Origin: Azoarcus_F sp048158365 | GTDB taxonomy: Bacteria > Pseudomonadota > Gammaproteobacteria > Burkholderiales > Rhodocyclaceae | Length of the DNA stretch: 64,000 nt | NCBI GenBank assembly: GCA_048158365.1 | Contig: JBLLNL010000003.1 | Strand: one strand, 5' to 3' | Part shown: piece after piece, positions 50,652 through 59,088 of the stretch | How the letters are laid out: the number at the start of each line of letters is the position of its first letter | How positions within the stretch are numbered: the first letter of the stretch is position 1 | The notes under the pieces: generated by a model | The model's database searches: none | Told to the model about the DNA's origin: nothing | What the model saw: only the letters and a program-made list of their open reading frames with translations | Made by a program: the position numbers and the translations under genes

Positions 50652-51500
50652 TCACCTGATTACAAATTGCTCGAGCTCGGAGCGCGTTTCGACCAGACTG
50701 ACCAGTTCCAGGCTCTCCACCGCGATCTCCGCCACCGCGTCCGCTTCGCTGCGAACCGGCAGCATCGACACGCCGTTGTCGAAATCCTCGTATTCGAGCG
50801 GCACATCGCCGTCCCTGACCTGGTAGCGACGCTGCTGGAGGAAGAAGTCGCGGGTGAACGCATATTTGTCGAGCGCGCCTTCCTCGAGCGTCTTTTCAGC
50901 GCCGAGCAGCGTCGCTCTTCCATGCACGACCCACAAGCCGAGCAACGTATTGCGGGTCGGCACGTGATCGACCGTCGCGATCAGGTTGCCCTGCCAGTCG
51001 ACCGGCAAGGCCGCGGTGTCGCGAATCGTGCTCGGCCCCAGCAGCGGCAGCACCACGAACGGCCCCTCTCCCACGCCCCACACCGCCAAGGTCTGGCCGA
51101 AATCCTCGTCGTTCTTGTCCAGCCCCATCCCGGTCGCGATATCCAGCACGCCGAGCAAGCCCAGGGTCGAGTTCACGGCGAAGCGCATCAGATCGGACAT
51201 GCCGTCGGCGACCTTGCCCTGCAGTATGTTGTTCACCGCGATCCAGGGGTCCCTCAGGTTGCCGAAAAAATTCCCGACTCCGGTGCGGACCACCCTGGGG
51301 GTGATCGTCTCATACACCTCGGCCGCCGGTTTCAGCACCGCCTTGTCCACGCCTTCGTTGAAACTGAACATCGTGCGATTGAATCGTTCCAGCGGGTCGT
51401 CCGGATTGGCCGGCACCGAGGCGCAGCCGCCGAGCGTCAACGCAGCCAGAACCAGTGCCAGCAGCAGTGCTGCTCGGGTCCGAAATGCGGCTTTGATCAT
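50652..51500 (-). CDS. mlaA: MlaA (VacJ) outer-membrane lipoprotein
   Basis: A 282-residue lipoprotein that removes mislocalised phospholipid from the outer leaflet of the outer membrane. A lipobox LTLGGC places the lipidated Cys at residue 26. The body has DPLERFNRTMFSFNEGVDKAVLKPAAEVYET and the FFGNLRDPWIAVNNILQGK and FGQTLAVWGVGEGPFVVLPLLGPSTIRD segments that define the family. It lies between mlaD and mlaC, the betaproteobacterial order. Confidence 0.95.
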   Translation of the reverse strand: MIKAAFRTRAALLLALVLAALTLGGCASVPANPDDPLERFNRTMFSFNEGVDKAVLKPAAEVYETITPRVVRTGVGNFFGNLRDPWIAVNNILQGKVADGMSDLMRFAVNSTLGLLGVLDIATGMGLDKNDEDFGQTLAVWGVGEGPFVVLPLLGPSTIRDTAALPVDWQGNLIATVDHVPTRNTLLGLWVVHGRATLLGAEKTLEEGALDKYAFTRDFFLQQRRYQVRDGDVPLEYEDFDNGVSMLPVRSEADAVAEIAVESLELVSLVETRSELEQFVIR

Positions 51501-51528
51501 GATGAGTTCCTTCTTGTTGTTGTTGCGA

Positions 51529-51993
51529 TCAGTCCGAGGCCGCACCGGCGCGATCGAACAGGAACTGCCCGATCAGCTTCTCGAGCACCACGGCCGACTG
51601 CGTGAGCTGCAGCGCGTCGCCGCTTTGCAGCATGTCGATGTCGACGCCGGCGTCCAGGCCGATGTATTGCTCTCCCAGCAGCCCGGAGGTCAGGATCGAT
51701 CCGATGGTATCGCGCGGGAATTCATACCGGGTTGCGATCGAAAACACCACCTCGGCCCTGTAACTGTTCGTATCGAAACGGATTTCCTCGACTCGCCCGA
51801 CGACCACGCCGGCGCTCTTGACCGGTGCGCGCACCTTGAGCCCGCCGATGTTGTCGAACTGCGCCCTGACAGTATAGGTCTGGGACAGATCGACGCTCGC
51901 CAGATTTCCCACACGCAGCGCCAGAAAGAACAGTGCCCCCATTCCGATCAGGACGAAGACGCCCACCCACAAGTCGAGCGTTGTACGGCTCAT
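51529..51993 (-). CDS. mlaD: MlaD, MCE-domain lipid transfer subunit
   Basis: A 154-residue MCE protein: one N-terminal membrane helix (about 7-27, LWVGVFVLIGMGALFFLALRV) and a single periplasmic MCE domain (YTVRAQFDNIGGLKVRAPVKSAGVVVGRV). MlaD hexamers form the lipid channel above MlaE. It lies two bases downstream of mlaE and 28 bases upstream of mlaA. Confidence 0.95.
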   Translation of the reverse strand: MSRTTLDLWVGVFVLIGMGALFFLALRVGNLASVDLSQTYTVRAQFDNIGGLKVRAPVKSAGVVVGRVEEIRFDTNSYRAEVVFSIATRYEFPRDTIGSILTSGLLGEQYIGLDAGVDIDMLQSGDALQLTQSAVVLEKLIGQFLFDRAGAASD

Positions 51994-51995
51994 GA

Positions 51996-52772
51996 CTAAC
52001 CCCGAAACATGAAAGAAGTAAGCACAAAATCAAGTGCCAGAATGGTGAGCGCCGAACTCACCACGGTGCGCGTGATCGCCCGTGACACCCCCTCGGCGGT
52101 CGGCGTGCAGTCGTAGCCCTCGAACACCGCGATCAAGGACACCGCGACACCGAAAACCGCGCTCTTGATCACGCCGTTCAAGATGTCGTCCCGAAAATCG
52201 ACCGCCGACTGCATCTGCGACCAGAACGCGCCTTCGTCCACGCCGATCATCACGACACCGATCAGCCAGCCACCGAGCACCCCCATCGCCGAAAAGATCG
52301 CCGCGAGCAGCGGCATCGAGATCACGCCGCCCCAGAATCGTGGCGCCACCACGCGGGCGATCGGATTGATCGCCATCATGTCCATCGCCTTGAGCTGCTC
52401 GGTGGTCTTCATCAGACCGATTTCCGCGGTGATCGCCGACCCCGCGCGACTTGCGAACAGCAGCGCCGCCACCACCGGTCCAAGCTCCCTTACCAGTGAC
52501 AGTGCGACCAGGATGCCGAGCGCGTCGCCCGAACCGAAACGCTGCAGGGTCTCGTAACCCTGCAGGCCGAGCACCATGCCGACGAACAGGCCGGACACCG
52601 CGATGATCAGCAAGGACAGCACACCGCCGAAATAGATCTCCCGGATCGTCAGATGCAGACGCAGGAAGGACTGGCCGGAATAGCGCAGCAGCAGCATGAA
52701 AAAGCGCGCAACCAGCCCGAGTTGCCATACACCGTCTATGACGAAGCCGCCGACCTTGCGCACCAGACTCAT
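51996..52772 (-). CDS. mlaE: MlaE, lipid ABC transporter permease
   Basis: A 258-residue permease of the MlaE family with about five helices. Typical segments: LTIREIYFGGVLSLLIIAVSG, REIGPV-like VRELGPVVAALLFASRAGSAITAEIGLMKTTEQLKAMDMM, and GFSCGPTA-like GYDCTPTAEGVSRA near the C-terminus. With MlaF, MlaD and MlaB it forms the inner-membrane complex. The start overlaps the mlaF stop by four bases. Confidence 0.95.
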   Translation of the reverse strand: MSLVRKVGGFVIDGVWQLGLVARFFMLLLRYSGQSFLRLHLTIREIYFGGVLSLLIIAVSGLFVGMVLGLQGYETLQRFGSGDALGILVALSLVRELGPVVAALLFASRAGSAITAEIGLMKTTEQLKAMDMMAINPIARVVAPRFWGGVISMPLLAAIFSAMGVLGGWLIGVVMIGVDEGAFWSQMQSAVDFRDDILNGVIKSAVFGVAVSLIAVFEGYDCTPTAEGVSRAITRTVVSSALTILALDFVLTSFMFRG

Positions 52773-53581
52773 CTGCGCGCCTCCGCGCCGAGGAAGTCCT
52801 CGGCCATCGACCGGGCGGGATAGTGAAACGGCACCGGCCCATCGGCCTCGGCGCAAACGAACTGATGCACGAACGGATCCCTGGATGCGCGAATCTCGTC
52901 CGGCGTGCCCCGGGCTACGATCTGCCCGTTCGACACAAAATAGACGTAATCGACGATCTCGAGCGACTCGTGGATGTCATGGGTGACCATGATCGAGGCC
53001 GCGCCGAGCGCATCGTTCAGCCGACGGATCAACTGACCGATCACGCCAAGGGAGATCGGATCGAGGCCGGCAAACGGTTCGTCGTACATGATCAGCATCG
53101 GATCGAGCGCCACCGCCCGCGCCAGCGCGACCCTCCGAGCCATGCCGCCCGAGAGTTCGGCCGGCATCAGCGATCCCGCCCCGCGCAACCCGACCGCATT
53201 CAACTTCATCAGCACCAGGTCGCGAATGATCTCCGGCGGCAAGCGCGTATGCTCGCGCATCGGGAACGCGACATTGTCGAACACCGACATGTCGGTAAAC
53301 AAAGCACCGAACTGGAACAACATGCCCATGCGCCTGCGCAGCTCATACATCGCGTCGCGCCCCACATGGCCGAGATCCCGACCATCGACCGAAACCACGC
53401 CCGCACTGGCGCACAACTGCCCGCCGATCAGTCTCAACAGCGTGGTCTTGCCGCAACCACTGCCACCCATGATCGCGACGACCTGCCCCCGCCGGACAGT
53501 CAGGTCGATGCCACTCAGGATTTCTCGATCGCCATAGGCAAAACGAACACCTTCGAGGCTGACGAGCGGATTTTCGGACAC
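52769..53581 (-). CDS. mlaF: MlaF, lipid ABC transporter ATPase
   Basis: A 270-residue ABC ATPase powering phospholipid transport. Walker A IMGGSGCGKTT, signature ELSGGMARRV, Walker B LIMYDEPFAGLD and the H-loop MVTHDIHES are intact. I used the GTG at 53579-53581 because homology begins at about residue 5 (NPLVSLEGVRFAYG); no strong ribosome site helps the choice, and the frame stays open upstream. It is the first gene of the mlaFEDACB run and diverges from kdsD across 224 bases. Confidence 0.92.
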   Translation of the reverse strand: MSENPLVSLEGVRFAYGDREILSGIDLTVRRGQVVAIMGGSGCGKTTLLRLIGGQLCASAGVVSVDGRDLGHVGRDAMYELRRRMGMLFQFGALFTDMSVFDNVAFPMREHTRLPPEIIRDLVLMKLNAVGLRGAGSLMPAELSGGMARRVALARAVALDPMLIMYDEPFAGLDPISLGVIGQLIRRLNDALGAASIMVTHDIHESLEIVDYVYFVSNGQIVARGTPDEIRASRDPFVHQFVCAEADGPVPFHYPARSMAEDFLGAEARR

Positions 53582-53720
53582 TTCGGACAAGGCGGTATTC
53601 AGTGGCGGCAAAGGCGAGTAGTCTAGCAGAGTCGCTCGCGTCTGAATGCACGGTCGCCGATGGGATTTCGTGGTCGCGTGGAATTCTCGCGCCTTGGCTC
53701 GGGAGCCCGATCGGTCGGCC

Positions 53721-53729
53721 TGATATAAT
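53721..53729 (+). promoter_or_regulatory. extended -10 promoter of kdsD-lptA
   Basis: TGATATAAT on the plus strand is a perfect extended -10 (TGn plus TATAAT) in the mlaF-kdsD gap, predicting initiation near 53736 and a leader of about 70 bases. There is no good -35 at 17 bases, consistent with extended -10 promoters. The leftward mlaF promoter was not identified. Confidence 0.6.
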
Positions 53730-53805
53730 TCGACCGATCCGCTCCAGTTGGTCTCGGCGTCCTGCCGTTGCATCCCATGCCCGCCGATCACTCGAAAGTC
53801 CGAAC

Positions 53806-54801
53806 ATGATTTCAGATGAATTGCCGCACGCTGCCACGCACAACGCCATCCCGATGGCGCGTCGGGTGTTACGCATCGAAGCGGATGCGGTGGCGGCCCT
53901 GGCGGACCGTCTGGACGCGGGCTTCGAACAGGCGGTGCGACTCGTACTCGAACGGCACGGACGTGTCATCGTGACCGGCATCGGCAAGTCCGGCCATATC
54001 GGTCGGAAAATCGCCGCCACGCTCGCGAGCACCGGCACCCCCGCCTATTTCGTACACGCGGCCGAAGCCGCCCACGGCGATCTGGGCATGATCACGCCCG
54101 AAGACATCGTTATCGCCTTGTCCCATTCGGGTACCAGCGAGGAGGTGCTGACCATCGTTCCGCTGGTCAAGCGTCAGGGTGCGAAACTGATCGCGCTGAC
54201 CGGCAACCCGGACTCCGCGCTGGCGCGCGAGGCCGATGTGCATCTCGATGCCGCGGTGCGTGAAGAGGCCTGCCCGCTCAATCTCGCACCGACGGCCAGT
54301 ACCACCGCTGCGCTCGCGCTCGGTGATGCACTGGCGGTGGCGCTGCTGGACGCGCGTGGATTCAGTAGCGACGACTTCGCGCGGGCCCACCCCGGCGGCG
54401 CGCTGGGCAGACGATTGCTGACCCACGTGCGGGACGTGATGCGTGGTGCCGGCGCCGTTCCGCGGCTGTCGGAACAGGCGTCGATTCCCGAGGCTCTGCT
54501 CGCCATGTCGCGCGGCGGGCTCGGCATGACCGCGGTCGTGGATGGTCAGGATCGCCTGATCGGAATTTTCACCGACGGCGATCTAAGGCGCGCGATCGAA
54601 CGCGGGGCCGACATCCGCACGGCCCGGCTGGGCGATATCATGACGTCGTCCCCCCAGCACATTCGCCCCGACGCGCTGGCGGTCGAGGCCGTGGAGATGA
54701 TGGAACGCATGCGCATCAGCCAGTTGCTGGTGGTCGATGAGGCGGGCGTGCTGCTCGGGGCGCTGAACACCCATGACCTGATGCAGGCGAAGGTGATCTG
54801 A
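53806..54801 (+). CDS. kdsD: arabinose 5-phosphate isomerase KdsD
   Basis: A 331-residue isomerase that makes D-arabinose 5-phosphate for Kdo. An N-terminal SIS domain (about 40-175) has VIVTGIGKSGHIGRKIAATLASTGTPAYFVHAAEAAHGDLGM and LSHSGTSEEVL; two CBS domains follow (about 210-330). It overlaps kdsC by one base (TGATG). It is the first gene of the kdsD-kdsC-lptC-lptA run. Confidence 0.95.
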   Translation: MISDELPHAATHNAIPMARRVLRIEADAVAALADRLDAGFEQAVRLVLERHGRVIVTGIGKSGHIGRKIAATLASTGTPAYFVHAAEAAHGDLGMITPEDIVIALSHSGTSEEVLTIVPLVKRQGAKLIALTGNPDSALAREADVHLDAAVREEACPLNLAPTASTTAALALGDALAVALLDARGFSSDDFARAHPGGALGRRLLTHVRDVMRGAGAVPRLSEQASIPEALLAMSRGGLGMTAVVDGQDRLIGIFTDGDLRRAIERGADIRTARLGDIMTSSPQHIRPDALAVEAVEMMERMRISQLLVVDEAGVLLGALNTHDLMQAKVI

Positions 54802-55322
54802 TGCCTGCACGCGATCGCGCCGCCGACGTGCGCCTGATGGGTTTCGACGTGGACGGAGTCATGACCGACGGCAGCCTGTATTTCACGCCCAACGGCGACG
54901 AGATCAAGGCCTTCTCCAGTCTGGACGGGCATGGCCTGAAGATGCTGCAGGCCGGCGGCATCGAGGTGGTCATCATCAGCGGGCGGCGTTCGCGGGCACT
55001 CGAGCTGCGCGCGCTCAACCTGGGGATCAGCGAACTCCATATGGGAGTGGAAGACAAGCTGGACTGCCTGGACGGGCTGCTGCAGGCTCGCGGCCTGAGC
55101 CGCACCCAGGCCGGCTATATGGGCGATGACGTGGTCGATCTTCCGGTGCTGTGCGTCTGCGGCTTCGCCGCGGCGCCGTCGGACGGTCATGATTTCGTCC
55201 GGCAGCAGGTGGGTTACGTCGCGCACAAGCCGGGCGGACGCGGTGCGGTGCGCGAAGTCTGCGACCATCTGTTGCGCGCCCAGGGCAAGCTCGAAGCGAT
55301 GCTGGCTTCCTATCTTCGCTGA
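54801..55322 (+). CDS. kdsC: Kdo 8-phosphate phosphatase KdsC
   Basis: A 173-residue C0-type HAD phosphatase that releases Kdo from Kdo 8-phosphate. The nucleophile Asp16 and Asp18 are in GFDVDGVMTDG; IISGRRS and GYMGDDVVDLPVL are the second and fourth motifs. It lacks a cap domain, as expected for this tetrameric family. It overlaps kdsD by one base and precedes lptC by three. Confidence 0.95.
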   Translation: MPARDRAADVRLMGFDVDGVMTDGSLYFTPNGDEIKAFSSLDGHGLKMLQAGGIEVVIISGRRSRALELRALNLGISELHMGVEDKLDCLDGLLQARGLSRTQAGYMGDDVVDLPVLCVCGFAAAPSDGHDFVRQQVGYVAHKPGGRGAVREVCDHLLRAQGKLEAMLASYLR

Positions 55323-55325
55323 GGC

Positions 55326-55910
55326 GTGACCCGGATGTGGATTCCGCTCGACCGTCTGTATCCAATCATTGCACTGGCCGCGCTCGCGGGTGCGACGCTG
55401 TGGCTGGAACGCGCTACCCGCAGCGAAGAGCCCCGCGCACGTGCCGAAGCTCGGCAGTTTCCGGACTTCATCGGCGAGCAGGTCAGGATGAACCGCTTCG
55501 ACGCGACCGGGCAGCGCCGCTACGAACTGATCGCCGACAAGGTGACGCACTTTCCCGTCGGCGATGTGACCGAGTTCGAGCAACCCCACCTGCGCTACGA
55601 GACCGCCGACGGGCCGCTGCGGATCACCGCGGCATGGGGTGCGTCACGCGAAGGCGGCGAAACGCTCCATCTGGTCGGCGATGTCGAGGTTTTCCGGGAC
55701 GGCATCGACGGGAACGTCGACATGAGTCTCACGTCTGACACATTGACGGTCTGGCCGGACGACGAACGCGCGGCCACCGACGATCCGGTCGTTCTGACCC
55801 GCGGTGCGACCGTCGCGACCGGCAACGGCATGCGGGCCGACAATCTGTTCGGCGTCCTGCAACTGATCGGCGACGCACGCGTGGTGATGCCCCGCGCCCC
55901 GAGGAACTGA
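55326..55910 (+). CDS. lptC: LPS export protein LptC
   Basis: A protein of about 194 residues with one N-terminal membrane helix (about 12-27) and a periplasmic beta-jellyroll domain, the LptC bridge receiving LPS from LptB2FG and handing it to LptA. It has PDFIGEQVRMNRFDATGQRRYELIADKVTHFP and the MSLTSDTLTVWPDD region. The GTG at 55326 is used; the ATG at 55335 (MWIPLDRLYP) is an equally possible start. Confidence 0.88.
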   Translation: MTRMWIPLDRLYPIIALAALAGATLWLERATRSEEPRARAEARQFPDFIGEQVRMNRFDATGQRRYELIADKVTHFPVGDVTEFEQPHLRYETADGPLRITAAWGASREGGETLHLVGDVEVFRDGIDGNVDMSLTSDTLTVWPDDERAATDDPVVLTRGATVATGNGMRADNLFGVLQLIGDARVVMPRAPRN

Positions 55911-55912
55911 AC

Positions 55913-56449
55913 ATGACGAGATTCTTTGCACGCCTCCTTCCGCTGATCCTTGCCTGCACACTGCTGTCGCAACTCGCGCACGCCGAACGCGCGGACCGCA
56001 GTCAACCGGTCAATATCGAAGCCGACCGCGCCACCGTCGATGACCGCAACAAGACCCACACCTTCGAAGGCAATGCCATCCTGACTCAGGGCACACTGAC
56101 GATCAGAGGCGAGAAACTGGTCGTGCTGCAAGGCGCGGACGGCTTCCAGACCGGAATCGCGACCGGCGGTCGTAACGGGCTGGCGACCTTTCGCCAGCGC
56201 CGAGAGGGCACCGACGAGTATGTCGAAGGCGAGGCGGAGCGGATCGAGTACGACAGTCGCAACGAGCAGGCCAAACTGTTCAACCGGGCCCGGGTGACCT
56301 CCGGTGGAGACGAAGTTCGCGGAGATTACATCGAGTACGATGCGCTGACCGAAAACTACGCTGCACGCAGTCGAGCCGCTGCGGCCGGCGGCGACGGCAG
56401 GGTCCGTGCCGTGATCCAGCCTCGCAGCAGCGACAACGCCGGAAACTGA
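55913..56449 (+). CDS. lptA: LPS export protein LptA
   Basis: A 178-residue periplasmic OstA-type protein forming the LPS bridge. A signal peptide (about 1-24, cleavage near AHA-ER) precedes QPVNIEADRATVDDRNKTHTFEGNAILTQGTLTIRGEKLVV, the conserved N-terminal OstA stretch. GAGGAAC precedes the ATG, and the gap to lptC is two bases. lptB, which normally follows, is replaced by a crotonase gene. Confidence 0.93.
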   Translation: MTRFFARLLPLILACTLLSQLAHAERADRSQPVNIEADRATVDDRNKTHTFEGNAILTQGTLTIRGEKLVVLQGADGFQTGIATGGRNGLATFRQRREGTDEYVEGEAERIEYDSRNEQAKLFNRARVTSGGDEVRGDYIEYDALTENYAARSRAAAAGGDGRVRAVIQPRSSDNAGN

Positions 56450-56504
56450 AACGAGCTTCATCAACCCAGCCTCCACCCGGGGACTGTCGAACCAGGGAGA
56501 CAAC

Positions 56505-57281
56505 ATGAACTTCGAGAACATCGTCGTCGAGACAAAGGATCGCGTCGGACTGATCACACTGAACCGGCCCAAGGCGCTGAACGCCCTCAACGACGCACTG
56601 GTCGACGAGGTCGGCCAGGCGCTGGACGTGTTCGAAGCGGACGAGAACATCGGCGCGATCGTCATCACCGGCTCGGACAAGGCGTTCGCCGCCGGCGCGG
56701 ATATCGGTGCAATGGCGAGCTTCTCTTATATGGACGCCTACAAGGGTGACTACATCACCCGCAACTGGGAGCGGGTCAAGACCTGCCGGAAGCCGGTGAT
56801 CGCCGCCGTCGCGGGATTCGCGCTCGGTGGAGGCTGCGAACTGGCGATGATGTGCGACATGATCATTGCCGCGGACACCGCCCGCTTCGGTCAGCCCGAA
56901 ATCAAGCTTGGCGTGCTGCCCGGCGCCGGCGGCACGCAGCGGCTGCCTCGCGCGGTCGGCAAGGCGAAGGCGATGGACATGTGTCTCACCGCCCGCATGA
57001 TGAATGCAGACGAGGCCGAGCGTGCAGGTCTGGTGGCGCGTGTCGTTCCGGCCGACAAGCTGCTCGACGAGGCCATGGCCGTCGCGACCACGATTGCCGG
57101 ATTCTCGTTGCCCGTCGTGATGATGATCAAGGAATCGGTGAATCGTGCATTCGAGAGCAGCCTGAACGAGGGTCTGCTCTTCGAACGGCGTGTATTCCAT
57201 TCTGCCTTTGCGCTGCAGGACCAGAAGGAAGGCATGGCCGCGTTCGTCGCCAAGCGCAAGCCCGCGTTCAGGCACGACTGA
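56505..57281 (+). CDS. enoyl-CoA hydratase / crotonase family
   Basis: A 258-residue crotonase, similar to short-chain enoyl-CoA hydratases of beta-oxidation. The oxyanion-hole segments AFAAGADIGAM (about 65-75) and AGFALGGGCELAMMCDMIIAAD (about 105-127) are present, and the two catalytic Glu positions look preserved in GGGCELAM and FGQPEIKLGVLPGAGGT. It follows lptA by 55 bases and precedes the phasin promoter region. It could feed 3-hydroxyacyl-CoA metabolism near PHA storage; that link is inference. Confidence 0.93.
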   Translation: MNFENIVVETKDRVGLITLNRPKALNALNDALVDEVGQALDVFEADENIGAIVITGSDKAFAAGADIGAMASFSYMDAYKGDYITRNWERVKTCRKPVIAAVAGFALGGGCELAMMCDMIIAADTARFGQPEIKLGVLPGAGGTQRLPRAVGKAKAMDMCLTARMMNADEAERAGLVARVVPADKLLDEAMAVATTIAGFSLPVVMMIKESVNRAFESSLNEGLLFERRVFHSAFALQDQKEGMAAFVAKRKPAFRHD

Positions 57282-57681
57282 AAGTCGCTCAGAGCGCCCC
57301 AGCCGGCCGTCACTCCGGGGGGCGCCTCCCGCCCCCGCGCGCTCCCCGGCCGCCCACGGCTGGGTCGTGTGTAGATCCAGTCGCATGTGCAATGCAGCGA
57401 CAACGACTCCGACATCATGGTGCAAACCCGCCCGCACATCATTGCGCTGCATCAACGGCCAACCTCATCATGGAAGCGGTTTAAATATTATTTAAAGCAA
57501 TGACTTACGGCGAATTCATGCGGAATCGATGACCCGCCGCCTTTTCGTTGTGCGCCGCACCAAATATCGCTTGACAACGCGAACAGAGTCCCTATAATTC
57601 GATCCATGCTGCAGCGCAACAAGTACGGTGCGGATGCTGCAAAACCCGCTTCAACACTGTCATCATCATCAGGAGATCTAC
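57282..57681 (+). promoter_or_regulatory. 400-base regulatory region upstream of the phasin gene
   Basis: Non-coding. It contains an AT-rich palindrome TTTAAAT-ATT-ATTTAAA (57480-57496), a strong sigma-70-type promoter (57571-57598), and four TGCAGCG-like repeats at about 57389-57403, 57442-57453 (inverted), 57606-57621 and 57634-57645. Repeats of this TGC..GCA character flanking a phasin promoter recall binding sites of the PHA-responsive repressor PhaR, but I cannot confirm that. Open frames in this region look spurious. Confidence 0.5.
57571..57598 (+). promoter_or_regulatory. strong sigma-70 promoter of the phasin gene
   Basis: TTGACA (57571-57576), a 16-base spacer and TATAAT (57593-57598), both hexamers perfect. 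Predicted start near 57605, giving a leader of about 77 bases. This is the best promoter in the window and fits the very high expression expected of a major phasin. Confidence 0.85.
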
Positions 57682-58245
57682 ATGTTTGCCACGCCCGAAC
57701 AATTCGCCGCTTCCAACAAAGCCAACATCGAAACCGCACTGACCGTTGCGAATACCGCTTTCGCCAACGTCGAGCGTCTTGCCGCTCTGAATCTGAACAC
57801 CGCCCGCACGCTGCTGGAAGAGTCCATCGCGAACACCAAGGCCCTGCTCGGCGCCAAGGACGTTCAGGAACTGATCAACCTGCAGACCGCCTTCGCGCAG
57901 CCGCTGGTCGAGAAAGCCGTCGCCTACAACCGTAGCGTCTACGAAATCGCGACCCAGAGCCAGGAAGAAGTCTCCAAGCTGGTCGAAACCCAGGTCGCCG
58001 AGATGAACAAGAACCTGGCCGCTGCGCTCGACAAGGCCGCCAAGTCCGCTCCGGCTGGTTCCGACGTCGCCGTTGCCGCTGTCAAGTCCGCGATCGCTGC
58101 GGCCAACAGCGCCTACGACAGCGTCAGCAAGGCTGCCAAGCAGGTTGCCGAGATCGCCGAAGCCAACGTGACCGCCGCGACCAACGCGACCGTCAAGGCC
58201 GTCGGTACCGCTGCCAAGGTCGCCCCGGCCAAGAAAGCTGCCTGA
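57682..58245 (+). CDS. phasin family protein (PHA granule-associated)
   Basis: A 187-residue phasin that coats polyhydroxyalkanoate granules. The family signature is at the start (MFATPEQFAASNKANIETALT) and continues as amphipathic helices with LQTAFAQPLVEKAVAYNRSVYEIATQSQEEVSKLVE; the C-terminus is Ala/Lys-rich (AAKVAPAKKAA). AGGAGAT lies before the ATG. A perfect promoter upstream and a strong terminator downstream make it a monocistronic, highly expressed gene. Confidence 0.95.
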   Translation: MFATPEQFAASNKANIETALTVANTAFANVERLAALNLNTARTLLEESIANTKALLGAKDVQELINLQTAFAQPLVEKAVAYNRSVYEIATQSQEEVSKLVETQVAEMNKNLAAALDKAAKSAPAGSDVAVAAVKSAIAAANSAYDSVSKAAKQVAEIAEANVTAATNATVKAVGTAAKVAPAKKAA

Positions 58246-58264
58246 TTCAGCCAGTCAGTCGAAA

Positions 58265-58294
58265 CAAGAAACCCCGCCAAGGCGGGGTTTCTTG
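58265..58294. terminator. bidirectional intrinsic terminator between phasin and plsC
   Basis: CAAGAAACCCCGCC (58265-58278) pairs with GGCGGGGTTTCTTG (58281-58294), a 14-bp perfect stem, with T-rich runs on both strands at the base. It serves the rightward phasin transcript and, in the other direction, the convergent plsC transcript, which ends at 58314. Confidence 0.88.
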
Positions 58295-58313
58295 TGTGCA
58301 CGCCAGGTTCGAT

Positions 58314-59036
58314 TCAAGAACGAAAATGGTGCGGAAAGAGCCGGTGCATCTCGGCGTCGATCCATTGTTCGACCCGGGCATTCACTTCCGCGGGTTCAAG
58401 ACCGGCGGTATCGATCGGCGGCCCGATGCTGACGCTGATCTCGCCCGGGCGCTTCACAAATGCATTGCGGCGCCAAAACTCGCCGGCGTTGTGGGCCACC
58501 GGCACGGCCGGGACCCCGGCATGATGCGCCAGCCACGCGCCGCCCGGCTTGAAGCGCCGCTTCGCACCGACAGGCACGCGCGTGCCCTCCGGAAAAACGA
58601 CCACCCAGAAGCCCTCGTCGAGGCACTTCCTGCCCTGCTCGAGTACCTGGCTCAGCGCGTCCTTGCCCGCCGCCCGGTCGATCGCGATGTTGGGCAACTG
58701 CGCCAGCCCCCAGCCGAAGAACGGCACCTTCAGCAGCTCGCGCTTCAACACGAAGCTGATCTGCGGGAACAGTGCCTGCAGGGCCAGGGTTTCCCAGGCC
58801 GACTGGTGTTTGCACAGCACCACCGCAGGCTCGGCCGGAATGTTCTCGCGACCGATGACCTTGTAACGAATCCCCAGCAGGTGCCACACAAACCACAGCA
58901 CCAGCCTGGTCCACGATGTCATGATCCGGTAGCGGGTGAGCGGGCGGAACGGAAAGGTCAGAAAGCCGAAAAGTGCGTACGGAGGGGTCGTGATGACCAG
59001 CACCACGGCGAACAGAAAGGAACGAAGGAAGATCAT
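58314..59036 (-). CDS. plsC: 1-acyl-sn-glycerol-3-phosphate acyltransferase
   Basis: A 240-residue inner-membrane acyltransferase that makes phosphatidic acid. An N-terminal membrane helix (about 3-25) precedes the acyltransferase motif KHQSAWE (His77 to Glu82) where the classical motif is H-x4-D; betaproteobacterial homologs with H-x4-E exist to my memory. The glycerol-phosphate motif FPEGTRV and a downstream VPVAHNAGEFW block are present. It is convergent with the phasin gene and in line with gmhB-glyS-glyQ-lnt. Confidence 0.92.
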   Translation of the reverse strand: MIFLRSFLFAVVLVITTPPYALFGFLTFPFRPLTRYRIMTSWTRLVLWFVWHLLGIRYKVIGRENIPAEPAVVLCKHQSAWETLALQALFPQISFVLKRELLKVPFFGWGLAQLPNIAIDRAAGKDALSQVLEQGRKCLDEGFWVVVFPEGTRVPVGAKRRFKPGGAWLAHHAGVPAVPVAHNAGEFWRRNAFVKRPGEISVSIGPPIDTAGLEPAEVNARVEQWIDAEMHRLFPHHFRS

Positions 59037-59088
59037 GGCTTATTTTGGGTCCGGCAGTTGGACGGGCCGACTGTGCGATGACCGCGAC

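Noticed and set aside
58314..59036. Degenerate acyltransferase motif (H-x4-E) as sign of a dead PlsC
   Set aside because: All other motifs are intact and I recall the H-x4-E form in other betaproteobacterial PlsC proteins.
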